Source: Cliona cf. orientalis
Taxonomy: Eukaryota > Porifera > Demospongiae > Clionaida > Clionaidae
DNA length: 64,000 nucleotides
Assembly: GCA_963930775.1 (NCBI GenBank)
Contig: OZ005689.1
Span: forward strand, 20,403,262 to 20,467,261
Reading direction: 5' to 3'
Made by a program: the position numbers and the translations under genes
The notes under the pieces: model-generated
Seen by the model: the letters and a program-made list of their open reading frames with translations, nothing else
Database searches by the model: none
What the model was told of the DNA's origin: nothing
Shown here: positions 22,848 through 34,111 of the stretch, one piece after another
Numbering within the stretch: the stretch's first letter is position 1
Layout: each line of letters starts with the position of its first letter

Positions 22848-23091
22848 GGTCAAGGTCCCCAGGAAATTTGTTAAGCTTTCAGAGATCATTTCTGGGGCAT
22901 TTTCAGACTGCTAAGACTCATGCATTTCTGTTCCAGCTATAGGTGTATAATTATGTAACTAGCATGCATTGTACATTTCATATAGAGATTCTGACATTGC
23001 TAAGTATTTATAATATAAGCTAAGCATTTGTCTGGTGGTTCTGTCACCAAGTGCACTATCTCTTGTACAGCTCCCCAGGTGGTGTGCATGT
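22848..23091 (+). repeat. Direct repeat of about 245 bp, copy 2
   Basis: Second copy of the segment at 19599-19846, with a 12-bp insertion near 22942-22955 (GGTGTATAATTATG). It abuts the last minisatellite unit. Confidence 0.8.
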
Positions 23092-23514
23092 AAGGTTGTC
23101 CGATGTGGCCGACCTTTGCAGGAGAGTGAGGGTCAGTAATGTCAGACTATTGTAACACGTGTTTTGATGAATGTAACGTATAACACAGTACTTTGTTCTA
23201 ATTACCTAGAGTTGCAGAAGTTGATAAAATTACCTGTGAAGTCGAAGATTAGCGATGAAAAGACCCAACAAAAAAAAGAGGGACAGGGACGTTTACTCTG
23301 CTACGCTGCACTGATGAGGCCCAACCAGGCCGAAACAGCCAGTAGGGCTGTCTGCAGTTGCAATTTCCCTATTGATCCACATCATTGTTGGCATCGGTGC
23401 CAACATTAACGATGCATTATTCATGCTGATTGCAACTGAGAACGATATCACTTCATTAACAATGAACAATTTTTTTAATTCCATATCTTCCTCTTTTTTC
23501 TTTCCCCCCTCGCA

Positions 23515-23610
23515 GAGCCCCAGCTTATTAGCTTGTGGATGGGTATTTGTATCTAGTGCACGTTTTCTTTGTCAAGATGCTGAATATTATTGTCCTGATC
23601 TCAACATGTG
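23515..23610 (+). CDS. Exon-like Cys-containing segment, unknown gene
   Basis: After CCCCCCTCGCAG an open stretch reads SPSLLACGWVFVSS, FLCQDAEYYCPDLNMC and meets a donor TGT|GTGAGT. The CxxDxxYYC spacing hints at an extracellular or zinc-binding fold but no family is recognised. Confidence 0.3.
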
Positions 23611-23993
23611 TGAGTATGCCCAATGTGCAGTGGTCTACTGGGTCTCGCCATACCAGTACTAACAGCCAGCATTTATTTGGCTCGAGGGGTGTAATTGTCA
23701 TTGTTGGCATATTAAAATATTATAGCACGTCATACTCCCGTGATGGGAAGGAAGGGTAAGGGATTGTATACTGAGGGTAGCTACGCTAGCTACCTAAAGG
23801 TGACAATTTTTGCAGGTATACATTTTTCTGATTATGACTTAATTGCAAGCACTAAAATTTATTGCTATTTATACGTGGAAATAGTACAGGGTTGACCTGT
23901 TTTATAGTGCATGTAGCTGGTGTCAATGGGTACAAAACTTGGCGTTTATGTGCCAATCCGGAGAAATATCGAACATTGATACCCACAAAATAG

Positions 23994-24282
23994 AGTCACC
24001 TTAAGGTAAATGGAATCCTTGCTCCAGTGCCTTGTACAACGTATCTGCTTTTCATTGCCGATACCCATATGCATGTGGACAGGACTGCAGGGTCTTGTGA
24101 TCTTTTTGTCGCCACAATCGCCAATACTATAGTACATCCCACTCTCCCTTAGTTCTTACTCCAACTACATGCAACTGTTCACCGTCTTGGCTCTCCAAGA
24201 AATCGGTCATTTGATTGGCACGGTGGTGTATTACGTTTCACATTTGCACACACAGTCTGTCAGGTGTATTCTTCAATATTAA
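23994..24282 (+). pseudogene. Open stretch with one stop, unknown
   Basis: One plus frame is open from 23994 to 24282 except for a TAG at 24150-24152. It includes VNGILAPVPCTTYLLFIADT and NRSFDWHGGVLRFTFAHTVC. The length without stops is more than expected for neighbouring AT-rich text, so it could be a dead exon, or two exons with the TAG in an intron. Confidence 0.2.
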
Positions 24283-24369
24283 CATGATCAGTAGTTTTGC
24301 CAGTCAGAGGTGAGCAAACATCAAGTGGACTGCATACTTGTATGACATTGTATAAACGCCAATATTATT

Positions 24370-24546
24370 ATGCTTAAGAGTGTGGCCTTAGAGGTTGGTG
24401 ACACCTGTTGCTTGGTGATCATCTCGCCACAAACTTCACAAAGCACGAAATGCGTACTTCAATGGTTCAAGGCTGAGAATGAGGACATCCTCAATGTTAT
24501 GCACCATCCCACCACTACCCATTGGGGATTTGACTTAAACAACTAA
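24370..24546 (+). CDS. Small ORF or last exon, 58 aa, unknown
   Basis: ATG at 24370 (MLKSVALEVGDTCCLVIISP) stays open through CVLQWFKAENEDILNVMHHP to TAA at 24544-24546. Upstream TTATTATGCTTAAG could also serve as a splice acceptor (AG at 24376). Composition looks coding. No hydrophobic helix or known motif. Confidence 0.3.
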   Translation: MLKSVALEVGDTCCLVIISPQTSQSTKCVLQWFKAENEDILNVMHHPTTTHWGFDLNN

Positions 24547-25169
24547 CGACATTGTGCAAATTACCATAAATGGGGCACGTGTTACAAGTATATATATCAC
24601 AGACTGTGCACACTCGGATTCCCATTTATGTGTGATGACCTTTGTTAAAAACTAGAAGCCACTTTCACAGTAAAGGGTGTCAAATAATTAAAGGTGCTGA
24701 ATGTTTTTACAAAAATGAATGCAAAAACTCTGAAAATGTTCCAGACAACATTGATAATTATTGCAAATGCTAAATGCAAAGCAGTACAATTTGTACGAAT
24801 GGTCAGCTATTTCATTATCAGCATCATCAAATGCAAGTGGATTGTGAATGCATTGGCAACGATTCTCAAATGCTAATAATTGACAGTGCATACCCTATTA
24901 ATGGTAACTGTACTGTACCTCTGTACACATGCAGTATGTCTTTCAATCCTTGCAACAGGTAGGCTCAGCCATGACTTTCAATCTATATTATCCCTACCTC
25001 TACCTACTGTATTGGATTAGGATTAAAACTCGATGGCGTTTTTGCCAAAACTGCAACTTTGATGCACCCCTCGTCTTAATGGTGGTGTATATGTGACATA
25101 CCCGCCTCGTAGATTAGCAGCAGAAGAGGTCTGGCTATACAAATGCCAGATAACTGTGTTATAATATTT

Positions 25170-25390
25170 TAGTGTTGGAATATGTACAAGCAATTAGAAA
25201 ATAAAAAAAAGGCAAAGGCAAAAAAATAAGCAACAAAGACTAACTACTAATCTATTGGTTTAAGGAAGAAAAATAAGACTACTGGAATAACACACTTTAA
25301 GGATAGCACAAGCAGAAAAATAAGCAACAAAATCTACTACTACTCTAGTGGAATAACACTTTTTAAGGACTGTACATGTACATTAAATGT
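25170..25390. repeat. Imperfect tandem duplication
   Basis: AAATAAGCAACAAA, CTACT..TCTA.TGG and GGAATAACAC.TTTAAGGA occur twice, about 90 bp apart. It overlaps the 3' end of the minus-strand host gene. Confidence 0.6.
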
Positions 25391-25779
25391 AACACCTAAC
25401 TTGATCTTTACACATTGCTTAAATTTCCTTCTTACAACTTCTGGTCCAATAATAGCATCCATAAATCTGTGATCTTCTGATAATACAAGGCTACATTTTC
25501 CAATTCCAGCAGCTTCTGCGATCAACCTAAGATCTCTATGAAATGAGGCCTGACCGGGACTTTGTTTACTTTGTGGGTCACCAATATTATTGGACGCAAT
25601 ACATAAGTGTCGTTTAATGTTAAAATCATTTCGCCCATTCTTCTCCACGGTCAACCTCTTCTGCAATGACTGGTAAAAGTAGGTACAAAAAAGCTGGCAA
25701 ACTCATCATCTGAAAAAACATATCCTTCAGTGGCTAGGTTGAGGTCATTGATGGCCGTCTTCCAAAATCCGCGTCTGTA
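25340..25779 (-). CDS. Host gene exon 5 (terminal); short intron or frameshift inside
   Basis: ATATTCAG precedes YRRGFWKTAINDLNLATEGY. Reading then needs either a 59-bp intron (25719-25661, GTTTTT...TTGCAG) or a one-base shift in a T run. It resumes KRLTVEKNGRNDFNIKRH and continues LIAEAAGIGKCSLVLSEDHR and FMDAIIGPEVVRRK to a TAA at 25340-25342. A weak likeness to part of dynein AAA modules was considered and not accepted. Confidence 0.45.
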
Positions 25780-28700
25780 CTGAATATATAAAACAGGAGA
25801 AATTATAATTATATATCCTGTGCGAGTATAATAAATATCCTGGTTGTATAGTAGGAGTCAATAAAAAGTTAATGTTCAGTTCCGTTGTACGATAGTTTTG
25901 AGGTGAGAACGTTTTCCAGGGGCGGAGAAATAGGTGGGGCAGGGGGGGCTTCAGCCCCCCCCCCCCTTTTATCACATGCCCATACTATAAAATTACAGCA
26001 ATACAGTTCTGGGTGTTTGCAAGAGTGCTCGAGTAAAAATAGCTACTAAATCAGTCCAAAAACTGCTGCCAGAATGCATCAGAAACACTCTCAGAGAGTC
26101 GAAATTTCCAAAATTTTCTGGGGTGCATGCCCCCAGACCCCCCTAGGTGGGCTGTGGGCATATGCCCACAGCCTAACTATTGTCACAGTACACAATCAAA
26201 GGTCTGAGCCCCCCCACTTTTGCTACCTGTTCTCCGCCCTTGTTTTCGTTGTCACACTGTTCCGCGGTACGGGGAAGTACACACGCATGCGCATCCATCG
26301 TTTTTACGTTCGCGCAAACGCTTAATTGGTAGGCATGACTGTACTGCAATAATTGACCATTCTCGATACCACGTGGAAGAAACGAGCTTTCGGGAAGCCG
26401 TGAGTGACAGAGAAGCACAGGCAACCCTCATATAGACTCAATAATGTAGCAGACATCGAAAGAAAGCTGTATCTTTGTGTCTTATCGATCGTCAGGTACG
26501 TTTCGAGCGATTAGTTTGAGTGATCGCTTCGAGCTAAAGAAGCTATCGGCTTGGCTTCCAGCAAGCGGCTGAGTAGAGCTGCTAAGCGATCGTAGAAGCC
26601 AGTGCAGCAAGCGACTAACGCTGTCTTATTACGTACTGTGCTCACTCTGAACATTTCTCACCTACCAAATAGACGCTTGTCACCTTTTTGTCCGTATCGT
26701 TCACCTACCGTTTCGTTCTTGTTTTCATACCGTTCAACAATCGTAGAGTAGGAAACGGAACGTTAACTTTTTATTGGCCTCTACTGTACAAGTCCGAGAT
26801 CAAGCCAAGGATGATGGTAATAATATTGTAGCAGCATATACAACTGGCTTCAAACTATGGAATGCATCTGCTTATCTGGCCTTGCCATGGTAACGCATTC
26901 TCAATTGACGATATCATCAGGTTAGCAACCAATACACCTTATGCAGAAAAATGATTCTAAATCATGCACAGCACTTAATTCTGGGGGTACTGTCAGTGCT
27001 CAATGCTGTGAGATTTGCGATGCGACAACGTGTAGATCAGGGGTTAGGGTTAGGGTTTGATCCCGTGGGCATAGCTACCATAGAACACTAGAAAAAGAGA
27101 CAAGCTTATCTTGCTTGAAACAGTCCTACAAAGCTACTCCCTGACACAGCTCTCAAACGTCATCAAACTTTCGAGACAATCGATCAATCTCGTGACTGAG
27201 GAGCGTGATCAAATCGACACAAAAATTGACTAACTTCACGATGGTTGTTGGTGTGACAAGCACTGCAAAGCTGTAAATAATTAAGGATTTATAAGTATAA
27301 GTATACAGACATAATGTCCGTACACCATCAGTTTTGCACGGATATCTTCAAATTTTGTTCGGACATTTTCGAACTTTGTTCAGACATTCTGTAGCTACTG
27401 AACAGCAACTGGACTTTTGGTACAGTTCATATCACCAAACATGACCGTGGTTTGACACATAGTAGTACTTACATGTATGTGAACTGTTATATAACCATTA
27501 TGAGCAATAATTAGTTGTGGCTGTAGGCCACAAGTCTGCAGCTAGTGCAATATAGCATATATTGCATTTAGCAACAACATAGCAACGGAATATAAACCAA
27601 TGTTACGTTCGTCTGTCCGTCCGTCCATCACATACAGCCGGGAGGACACTGGAAGCCATTCGACCCGAGCTAAAAAAGTTTTATTTCTCTGCATCGCTGG
27701 ACTTGAATAAAACAACACAAGTCTACTGACAGCCAGCAATGACTCTAGCAGCAGACAAAAAGAAAGCCAGCTTCAAAAGGGTGGTGGTGCAGAAGTAGAT
27801 CGACCTATGTATGGTGGCCAGATGACGATGAACGAGCGAGTTTCGGGAGTCGATATTACGCATGGGTGCGTTCCAGAAAGAGGCGATTCTATTCTAAGCA
27901 TCTTCTCTGGGAGCCCTTGTGAGCGAAGCTGCAGAACTACTAACGAGATTCTCTGGCTAGCTAATTAACCAAGTCACATGATCAGTCAGTGCACTGGTAA
28001 TTTTACTCAGTCTGAATGAGCATGCACATTTGTGAGCGAATTTGAGAAAAGGGGTAACTTCGCGCAAAACGCGATTTTTTGTCACTTTTCAGCCTACCAC
28101 CATTTCAAGCCAGTAAGAGCCCTAGGCTTCAGACTTGGTTTGCAAGCAGTTTGGACCTTCTACTTCACAGATCCAACGTTAGAAGCTAGAGCAAGCCTCC
28201 TGTCCCAAGCGGTGAGCCGCCAAAGAGGGCCATAAAACGGCGTTTTTCGAACGCGATCGACGCGCGCGTACGCCCCGCCCATACCGGAAGTGGGCGGGGC
28301 CCGCGATTTGCAGCGAGTGTAGCAGGATGATGGAAGAATATTTATGCCAGGTTTGAAGTTCATAGCTGCTATGGTTCCAAAGTTATAAGCGTTTTAAAAC
28401 CAAAATTCGGGAAATGCGCGAAGTTACCCCTTCTCTCAAATTCGCTCACATTTATTACCTCACCCAATAAATTAGGATGCTAGCACTACAAAATACGTAG
28501 AGACACATGTATATAATTGGTGAAAGAACTTACTGCAGTTGCATTCATTGGCTCCGACTCCACTGTTGTAGTAATTCTCATCGCCACATCACTCATATTC
28601 TCCATTGTCCACCTATACATTGCTAAGCTTTCCCGTGTTTCTTCAAATGAATGGACATCTATATTACGGAGACGCATAAGCTCCACCCATGTTGGATTCA

Positions 28701-31700
28701 CTGTTAAAAGTCTCTCCTTAAGTGTAGCATGTTCGAGAACACTACCATTTAGCAACATGGATGCTGCATTAGTGTCCAAGCAAATCACACGAAGGTGAGT
28801 GGAAGGAGGATTTGGAGAATGCATAGGAGGCAAAGGCCGAGGTGGAGTGGCTAGGGTGCTGCTACTCAGTGAAGCGACTGGTGACGGTGGAATATCAAAA
28901 TATCTGGTATAATTCAGCAATGATGACTGCAAGTTAAATGATGACAAATAAAGACCCATATTTAGTGTAGCTGGAAATACTGGAGGGAATTTAAATTGGC
29001 AAATGGCATATTACAAAATATTACCAGATAAAATTAGTTTCGCATGAGATCACCACCACTCTTTTTATAAGCAAACGGTTGTCAGAAAACCACACAGCCA
29101 AATTGAATTCCCTGCCCAATTATTCAGTCATTACGTGAACACATGGTTCACCTTTACTATACTACTACATACTGTACCTGAGTTGGTTGACACCCTTCCA
29201 CGAGTTCAGGAAACTCTCTCTCTGATCGGGGACGCTGAGTTGGTTAAGGTACCATTTAATTGCGTGGGCGTGAGTGTCAGGAATGGCTAATTCAATTAGC
29301 GAATCGTGAAGGGGCGTGGCCGAAGAGGCCATACGAGTGCTTTTGGTCGAAGGTGGGCGTGTCCAGAATCGGCCAGGGATGATTATGCGCGTGTAATTAG
29401 CGACCGGAAGTGGCCCCCGAAGAAAAGGCCGGTAATTGCCCACATCAAAGCAAGATCAAAGCATTCTTGCTTAACTATTAACCGCAACGACTTAAAAAAA
29501 AAAAAAAAAAAAAAAAAAGCTAATTAGGCTTAATTAAGCATGTGGGCGTGTTCCTGGCACTGTGTGGAGTGTGTGCGTGTGCGTTAATGCAGGTTTTATT
29601 GCTTCCGATTGGGCGTGGCTTCACAGGCCAGTGCTTGGACATCGGGGCCGGGGACTTGGCTGCGGCGATAGGTGGGCGTGTCCCGGATGCGGTGGTGACC
29701 TTTGAACCCCACGAGGAGGCCTTGGGGGCGTGGCAGAAGGTCAAAGGTGAGGCCATGTCTGTTAATGAGGCACTGTACGGCGGTGCGATCGAGGGGCCCG
29801 TACGGCTGGACGGAAGCTGACGATGGTTTGAAGCGGATGTGGTTGCGATGACGTGTTGTTACTCCGCCCACACAGGAAATGAGGTGAGCTCTTGCGTGGG
29901 CGGTGTGGCAGAACGGCCTCCAAGTGTTTGTGTGTGTTTTGGCCTTGAGGAAGCTGTGTGTTTTAATTGGGATTGATTGTGGGCTTCCGGTGGACATCCG
30001 GTGGTTAGTAGGCACTTGATTGAGAATGGTGGTCCTTGGGGAACAGGGTGGGGCTGTTTTGGGCGTGGCCTGGCCCCTCCCTTCCGGCTCGGCTTCCGGT
30101 CCATGGAGGATATTAAATGAACACTTCCGGCTCTAGCAGCCACACCCCTGAGACCTGTGCAATTAAAAGGGCGTGGTTACACATCATGCACCTCACTAAT
30201 GACTTTGATGTGGTTTAGGTGTCATATCCCCACCTCACGCCCACGCAATTTAATGGTACCTTAAACATAGCACACACATTAATTTTGAACTCAAACATTG
30301 AGTTTACACTTCCTGCTATTGTAATTATTTATCCTAAGACACCAGTTTGCGAGGAAAATAGGAAATGACGTTACTAGTACAGCTAATGGTAGCCTTACAC
30401 AGCTAAGTCTTGCAGGCCAGCCCATCCTATTTAAAAAAAAAGGGGAGGGTCTGGTGAACTGATTTGCCTCCGCTTGTCCCGATGGAATGCACACAGCACT
30501 ATTAATTAACCCTTTAGGGCCGACATTCGCGCACGCGCGTAAGGGGTGGGGCCGAGATTAATTTTTGCTGACAAGCTATTCATGGCGTACGAGTTGACTG
30601 GTGTTAGTTAGGACGTTATTTCTAAAAAAGAACGGATAAGGAGGAGATATTTACGAAGCACCGTGATCGTGCTAAGCCAGGAGTACCTTTTGGTGGAGAT
30701 GGATCGCGAATCAGCACTCTCCCAGACTAGGTAAGTCTTCATATACAGTAACATGGATAATTTTCAATACTCATGAGCTTTGTAAGCTTTGCGCTTGGAG
30801 CGGCTCGTTCTCTGAAGCTTTTAGAATAAGTGCCAGTGGCGCTTAGCCTCTAGAGAACTCGCTGCTCCAAGCGCCAAGCTTACAAAGACGACTTTTGTAT
30901 TCTTACACAAGCCGATTCAATATTGAGTGGGGAGGCCCCTCTTCGGGAGCGATACTTGAAATGTTATTGATTTTGGGGGGGGGGGGGGGGGGTGTCAAGA
31001 AAGGGAGAGAGCAAAAGAGAGAGTGAGAGCAAGGCAATAACCTCATAACATAAATAAATAGGCTATGTGCATGCATTAGAGGCCATGCCACAGTCTAAAA
31101 CAGTCACTGCCATCTTGTCTTCCAGTGAGACAAAGGGAAGGATGACCCTCGCAAGCTGTGCAGATCCACACAGACTCTTTTCGTCGTGGAGGAGTGCGAT
31201 GATCCCTGCAGTAGACACGGCGTGTACTCTTTGAGTGTGTCGGTAAGTGAGTTGTACTGATAGGGGCGTGTGGTGGGGAGGGGCGTTTACGTGGGCGACC
31301 AGCTCTTTTCCTACTACAGTAGTTTCCAATGAGCTGCTCAGCAAGTTTCACTCTAAACTGTTTCAGCGTCATTGGAGTGCCAGTCACAACATCGAACTTT
31401 GTTAGAATGAAAGAATTTGTTACTGACACATCAAACATGAACCAAAAGATGTACTTATAGTTCTTAGTACACTTGAGGCGGACCTGGTAGTATCCTCTGA
31501 GCTGATCTCCCTCGTCAACACCACCCATGTGCTCGTTGTACAGCTGGATACACCTAGGGCAAGTGAATGAAACTCGAGTGCCATCCTTCTGTCGTCGGTC
31601 GACTGTGGTCATGTCGTCGGGGCTTGCAAGTGTGGATGCAACATTCACCACCTTGTTGTCCTTCCATGCTGTTGCTACGACATTCCCACACTGACGGAAG

Positions 31701-32913
31701 GTGCATTCACCACGCTTGAATTTCTGAGCCTCTGTGTTGATCTCAGAAGGATACTGCTTCTGGTTGGTTCTGATGGTACCACATGCGTAGGTCTGTTGAG
31801 AGAGCAGCTTGGTGAGAAGGCTAATGGAGGTGAAATAGTTGTCAAAATACAACTAATGATTCCTTCCTTTGATGGACTCTGCCAACGTGAGCACTACCTT
31901 CTCCCCTAGACCAGTCTCACGCTCTCCCGTTGCTCCTGTGTACACGTTGAAATCGTACATGTATCCATTCGACGCGTCTGCCATTGCCCACACCTTGAAT
32001 CCTCGCTTGACAGGTTTGAGAGGGAGATATTGTTTCATTGATGATCGACCTTTGAAAGGGATCATTGCCTCATCAATGCTCACTTCACAGTGGGGATAGT
32101 ACGCTGCCTGAAAGTTATTCTTCAGAGCTGTTATCACAGGGTCCACCTTCTGCAGCCGAGAGAAGCCTTCTTCACCTCTTGATGGTAGCGAGTCATTATC
32201 AACGAAATGAAGGTAACGCGTGATCTCCTCAAACCTGTCACGAGTTATCCTGTCCGCAATGGGGGCATACCTGAAGGTGGGATCCACAGACCAGTAGTCG
32301 CGTATCTCTGGGAGCTTGTTGATGCCCATGAGTATCATGAAACCCATATATGCTCTGATCTCATCGGCATCTGTTTCCCACACCTTGTTGGTACCCTGCA
32401 GTGTCTGTTTTGCGTACCGGTTCGTCTCGTTGACAATTAGACCCACTAGATTATCGTCAAAAAAGAGCGAAAATAGGCCAAGAGGGTCACCGGGGAGTGG
32501 TACTATAGGGCCGGGCTGCTCAGTAAAGGGATCGATGATAACAGGGTGTGCTTGGTTTGACCATTCTGCAATAAAATGTAATGCTTACATACATTTCTTG
32601 TCTATATCAATTTATGTTCTTACTGATTGTGTTAGGTGCTGATCCACTGGAAGGTTGGGGAGTAGAATCGGAGTCAGAATCTGAACCACTTGGGCTGTTA
32701 TTATACACTGTAAAGGTGTGTTGTGTGTAGCAAAGTATGGTATTATGTATTTCGATGATCTAATATATCCCTGCATACATACACACACACACACACATGT
32801 ACACATACTCCCTCTGGCATTGCTGGATGGTTCTTATGGTGTGGACTATACACACGGTATGGATTTATCTTCTTTCTACATGTATGTCCATGGTCTCTGC
32901 ATATGCATGCACA

Positions 32914-32976
<63 letters not shown>

Positions 32977-33470
32977 GCACACACACACACACACACACAT
33001 ACACACAGAGTCTAATATTGCATGTAGCTAATCACACTGTCTGCTAGTAGCCACAAGGGAACCCCTAGGGTAATAAGTGGTGGGAAAGGGCTGTAACTTG
33101 TTAAGCTTGTTAACCACTGGTGACGAATATTCAACAGCCATCTAGAAGGTTATTTATATAAAAGTACATCACAAAGTTACTTTATCAGTCTTGGGCAGCT
33201 AGCAAAAAATGGCCTCATCTTCTCTTAGACTATCAGGTATTACTATAATTGTATACTATATGATCTATGTGTAGGCCATAAATAAACCCATCATGTAACA
33301 TGTCCACAAACTTGGGGATCGGAGCAGTCTGGGTGAGTGGGGAGAGTTCCCCCGGGGACAAAGAGCTCTTTTAACCCACCATTCCTGGTTCTCAAGGCCA
33401 GGCATCTAGCTTGCCTCCCAATACACAAATCATGTTTAGCTAAGAATTAAAGGTGTTTCTTCTTTTTTGT

Positions 33471-33503
<33 letters not shown>

Positions 33504-33678
33504 AGGGTATAAAAAGGAATTTTGTGAAGAGTCAGATGAACCAATGGAAACTGAATACCCTGCTGCATCGTGCAGTATTATACTCCCATCTTTAGAAGAG
33601 CATATAGCCTCCAGTCATGGACAGCTGACAGACGTCACTCCCACCCCCTTTCCTTTTCTTTAAAACACACACACACAT

Positions 33679-33710
<32 letters not shown>

Positions 33711-34064
33711 GCACACACACACACGTACACATATATACTCCCTCTGGCATTGCTGGATGGTTCTTATGGTGTGGACTATACACACAGTATGGATTTATCT
33801 TCTTTCTACATGTATGTCCATGGTCTTTGCACATGCACGCACACGCACACACACATACTCCCTCTGGCATTGCTGGATGGATCTTATGGTGTGGACACGG
33901 TATGGATTTATCTTCTTTCTACTACTATGGCACTGTAAGTGCTGAGTAACAACATGTACAATATTATATTTCCCTGTCATGTACGCTACATGTACATGTA
34001 TGTTCATGGTCCCCACACATGCATGCACATGCATGTTTATGGTCCCCACACATGCATGCACATG

Positions 34065-34111
<47 letters not shown>

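Larger units (their letters stand above)
20540..22850 (+). repeat. CTCACGGCCAGCCACCGAGTCACACCCC minisatellite, interrupted
   Basis: Units of roughly 36-45 bp built on GCTCACGGCCAGCCACC and GAGTCACACCCCC recur at 20560-20683, in a dense block at 21639-22260, and at 22689-22845. LINE copy 2 splits the first block from the second. The dense block is open in one plus frame for about 220 codons (repeating HGQPPSHTPL), which could be coding but is as likely due to composition. Confidence 0.8.
33015..33665 (+). repeat. Nested plus-strand unit with promoter and exon, copy in piggyBac-2
   Basis: This segment is homologous to 49250-49672 (AGCCACAAGGGAA, ATCTATGTGTAGGCCATAAA, AACCCATCATGTAAC, GTCCACAAACTTGGG, GACAAAGAGCTCTTTTA). 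It lies on the strand opposite to the transposase, inside its second intron. Confidence 0.8.
32806..33930. repeat. Three copies of a 75-95 bp repeat joined by CA arrays in piggyBac-2
   Basis: TACTCCCTCTGGCATTGCTG ... GGATTTATCTTCTTTCTAC starts at about 32806, 33735 and 33856. Copies 1 and 2 are nearly identical; the third has a short deletion. CA runs lie at 32777-32800, 32908-33005, 33664-33725 and 34074-34132. They appear to be slippage or conversion products in the transposase intron. Confidence 0.85.

Noticed and set aside
23300-23400. Possible SINE (GAGGCCCAACCAGGCCGAAA... text)
   Set aside because: It looked familiar, but no A/B box pair, tail or target duplication could be shown.
25340-25660. 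Dynein heavy chain likeness (FHRDLRLIAEAAGIG versus the dynein FREDLK..LR.AG pattern)
   Set aside because: Only a few residues agree and the neighbouring P-loop and linker motifs are missing.
29542-30143. Overlapping frames on both strands inside the 1-kb TTAA element
   Set aside because: The interior is GC rich, so stops are rare by composition; no frame has transposase motifs or spans the element.
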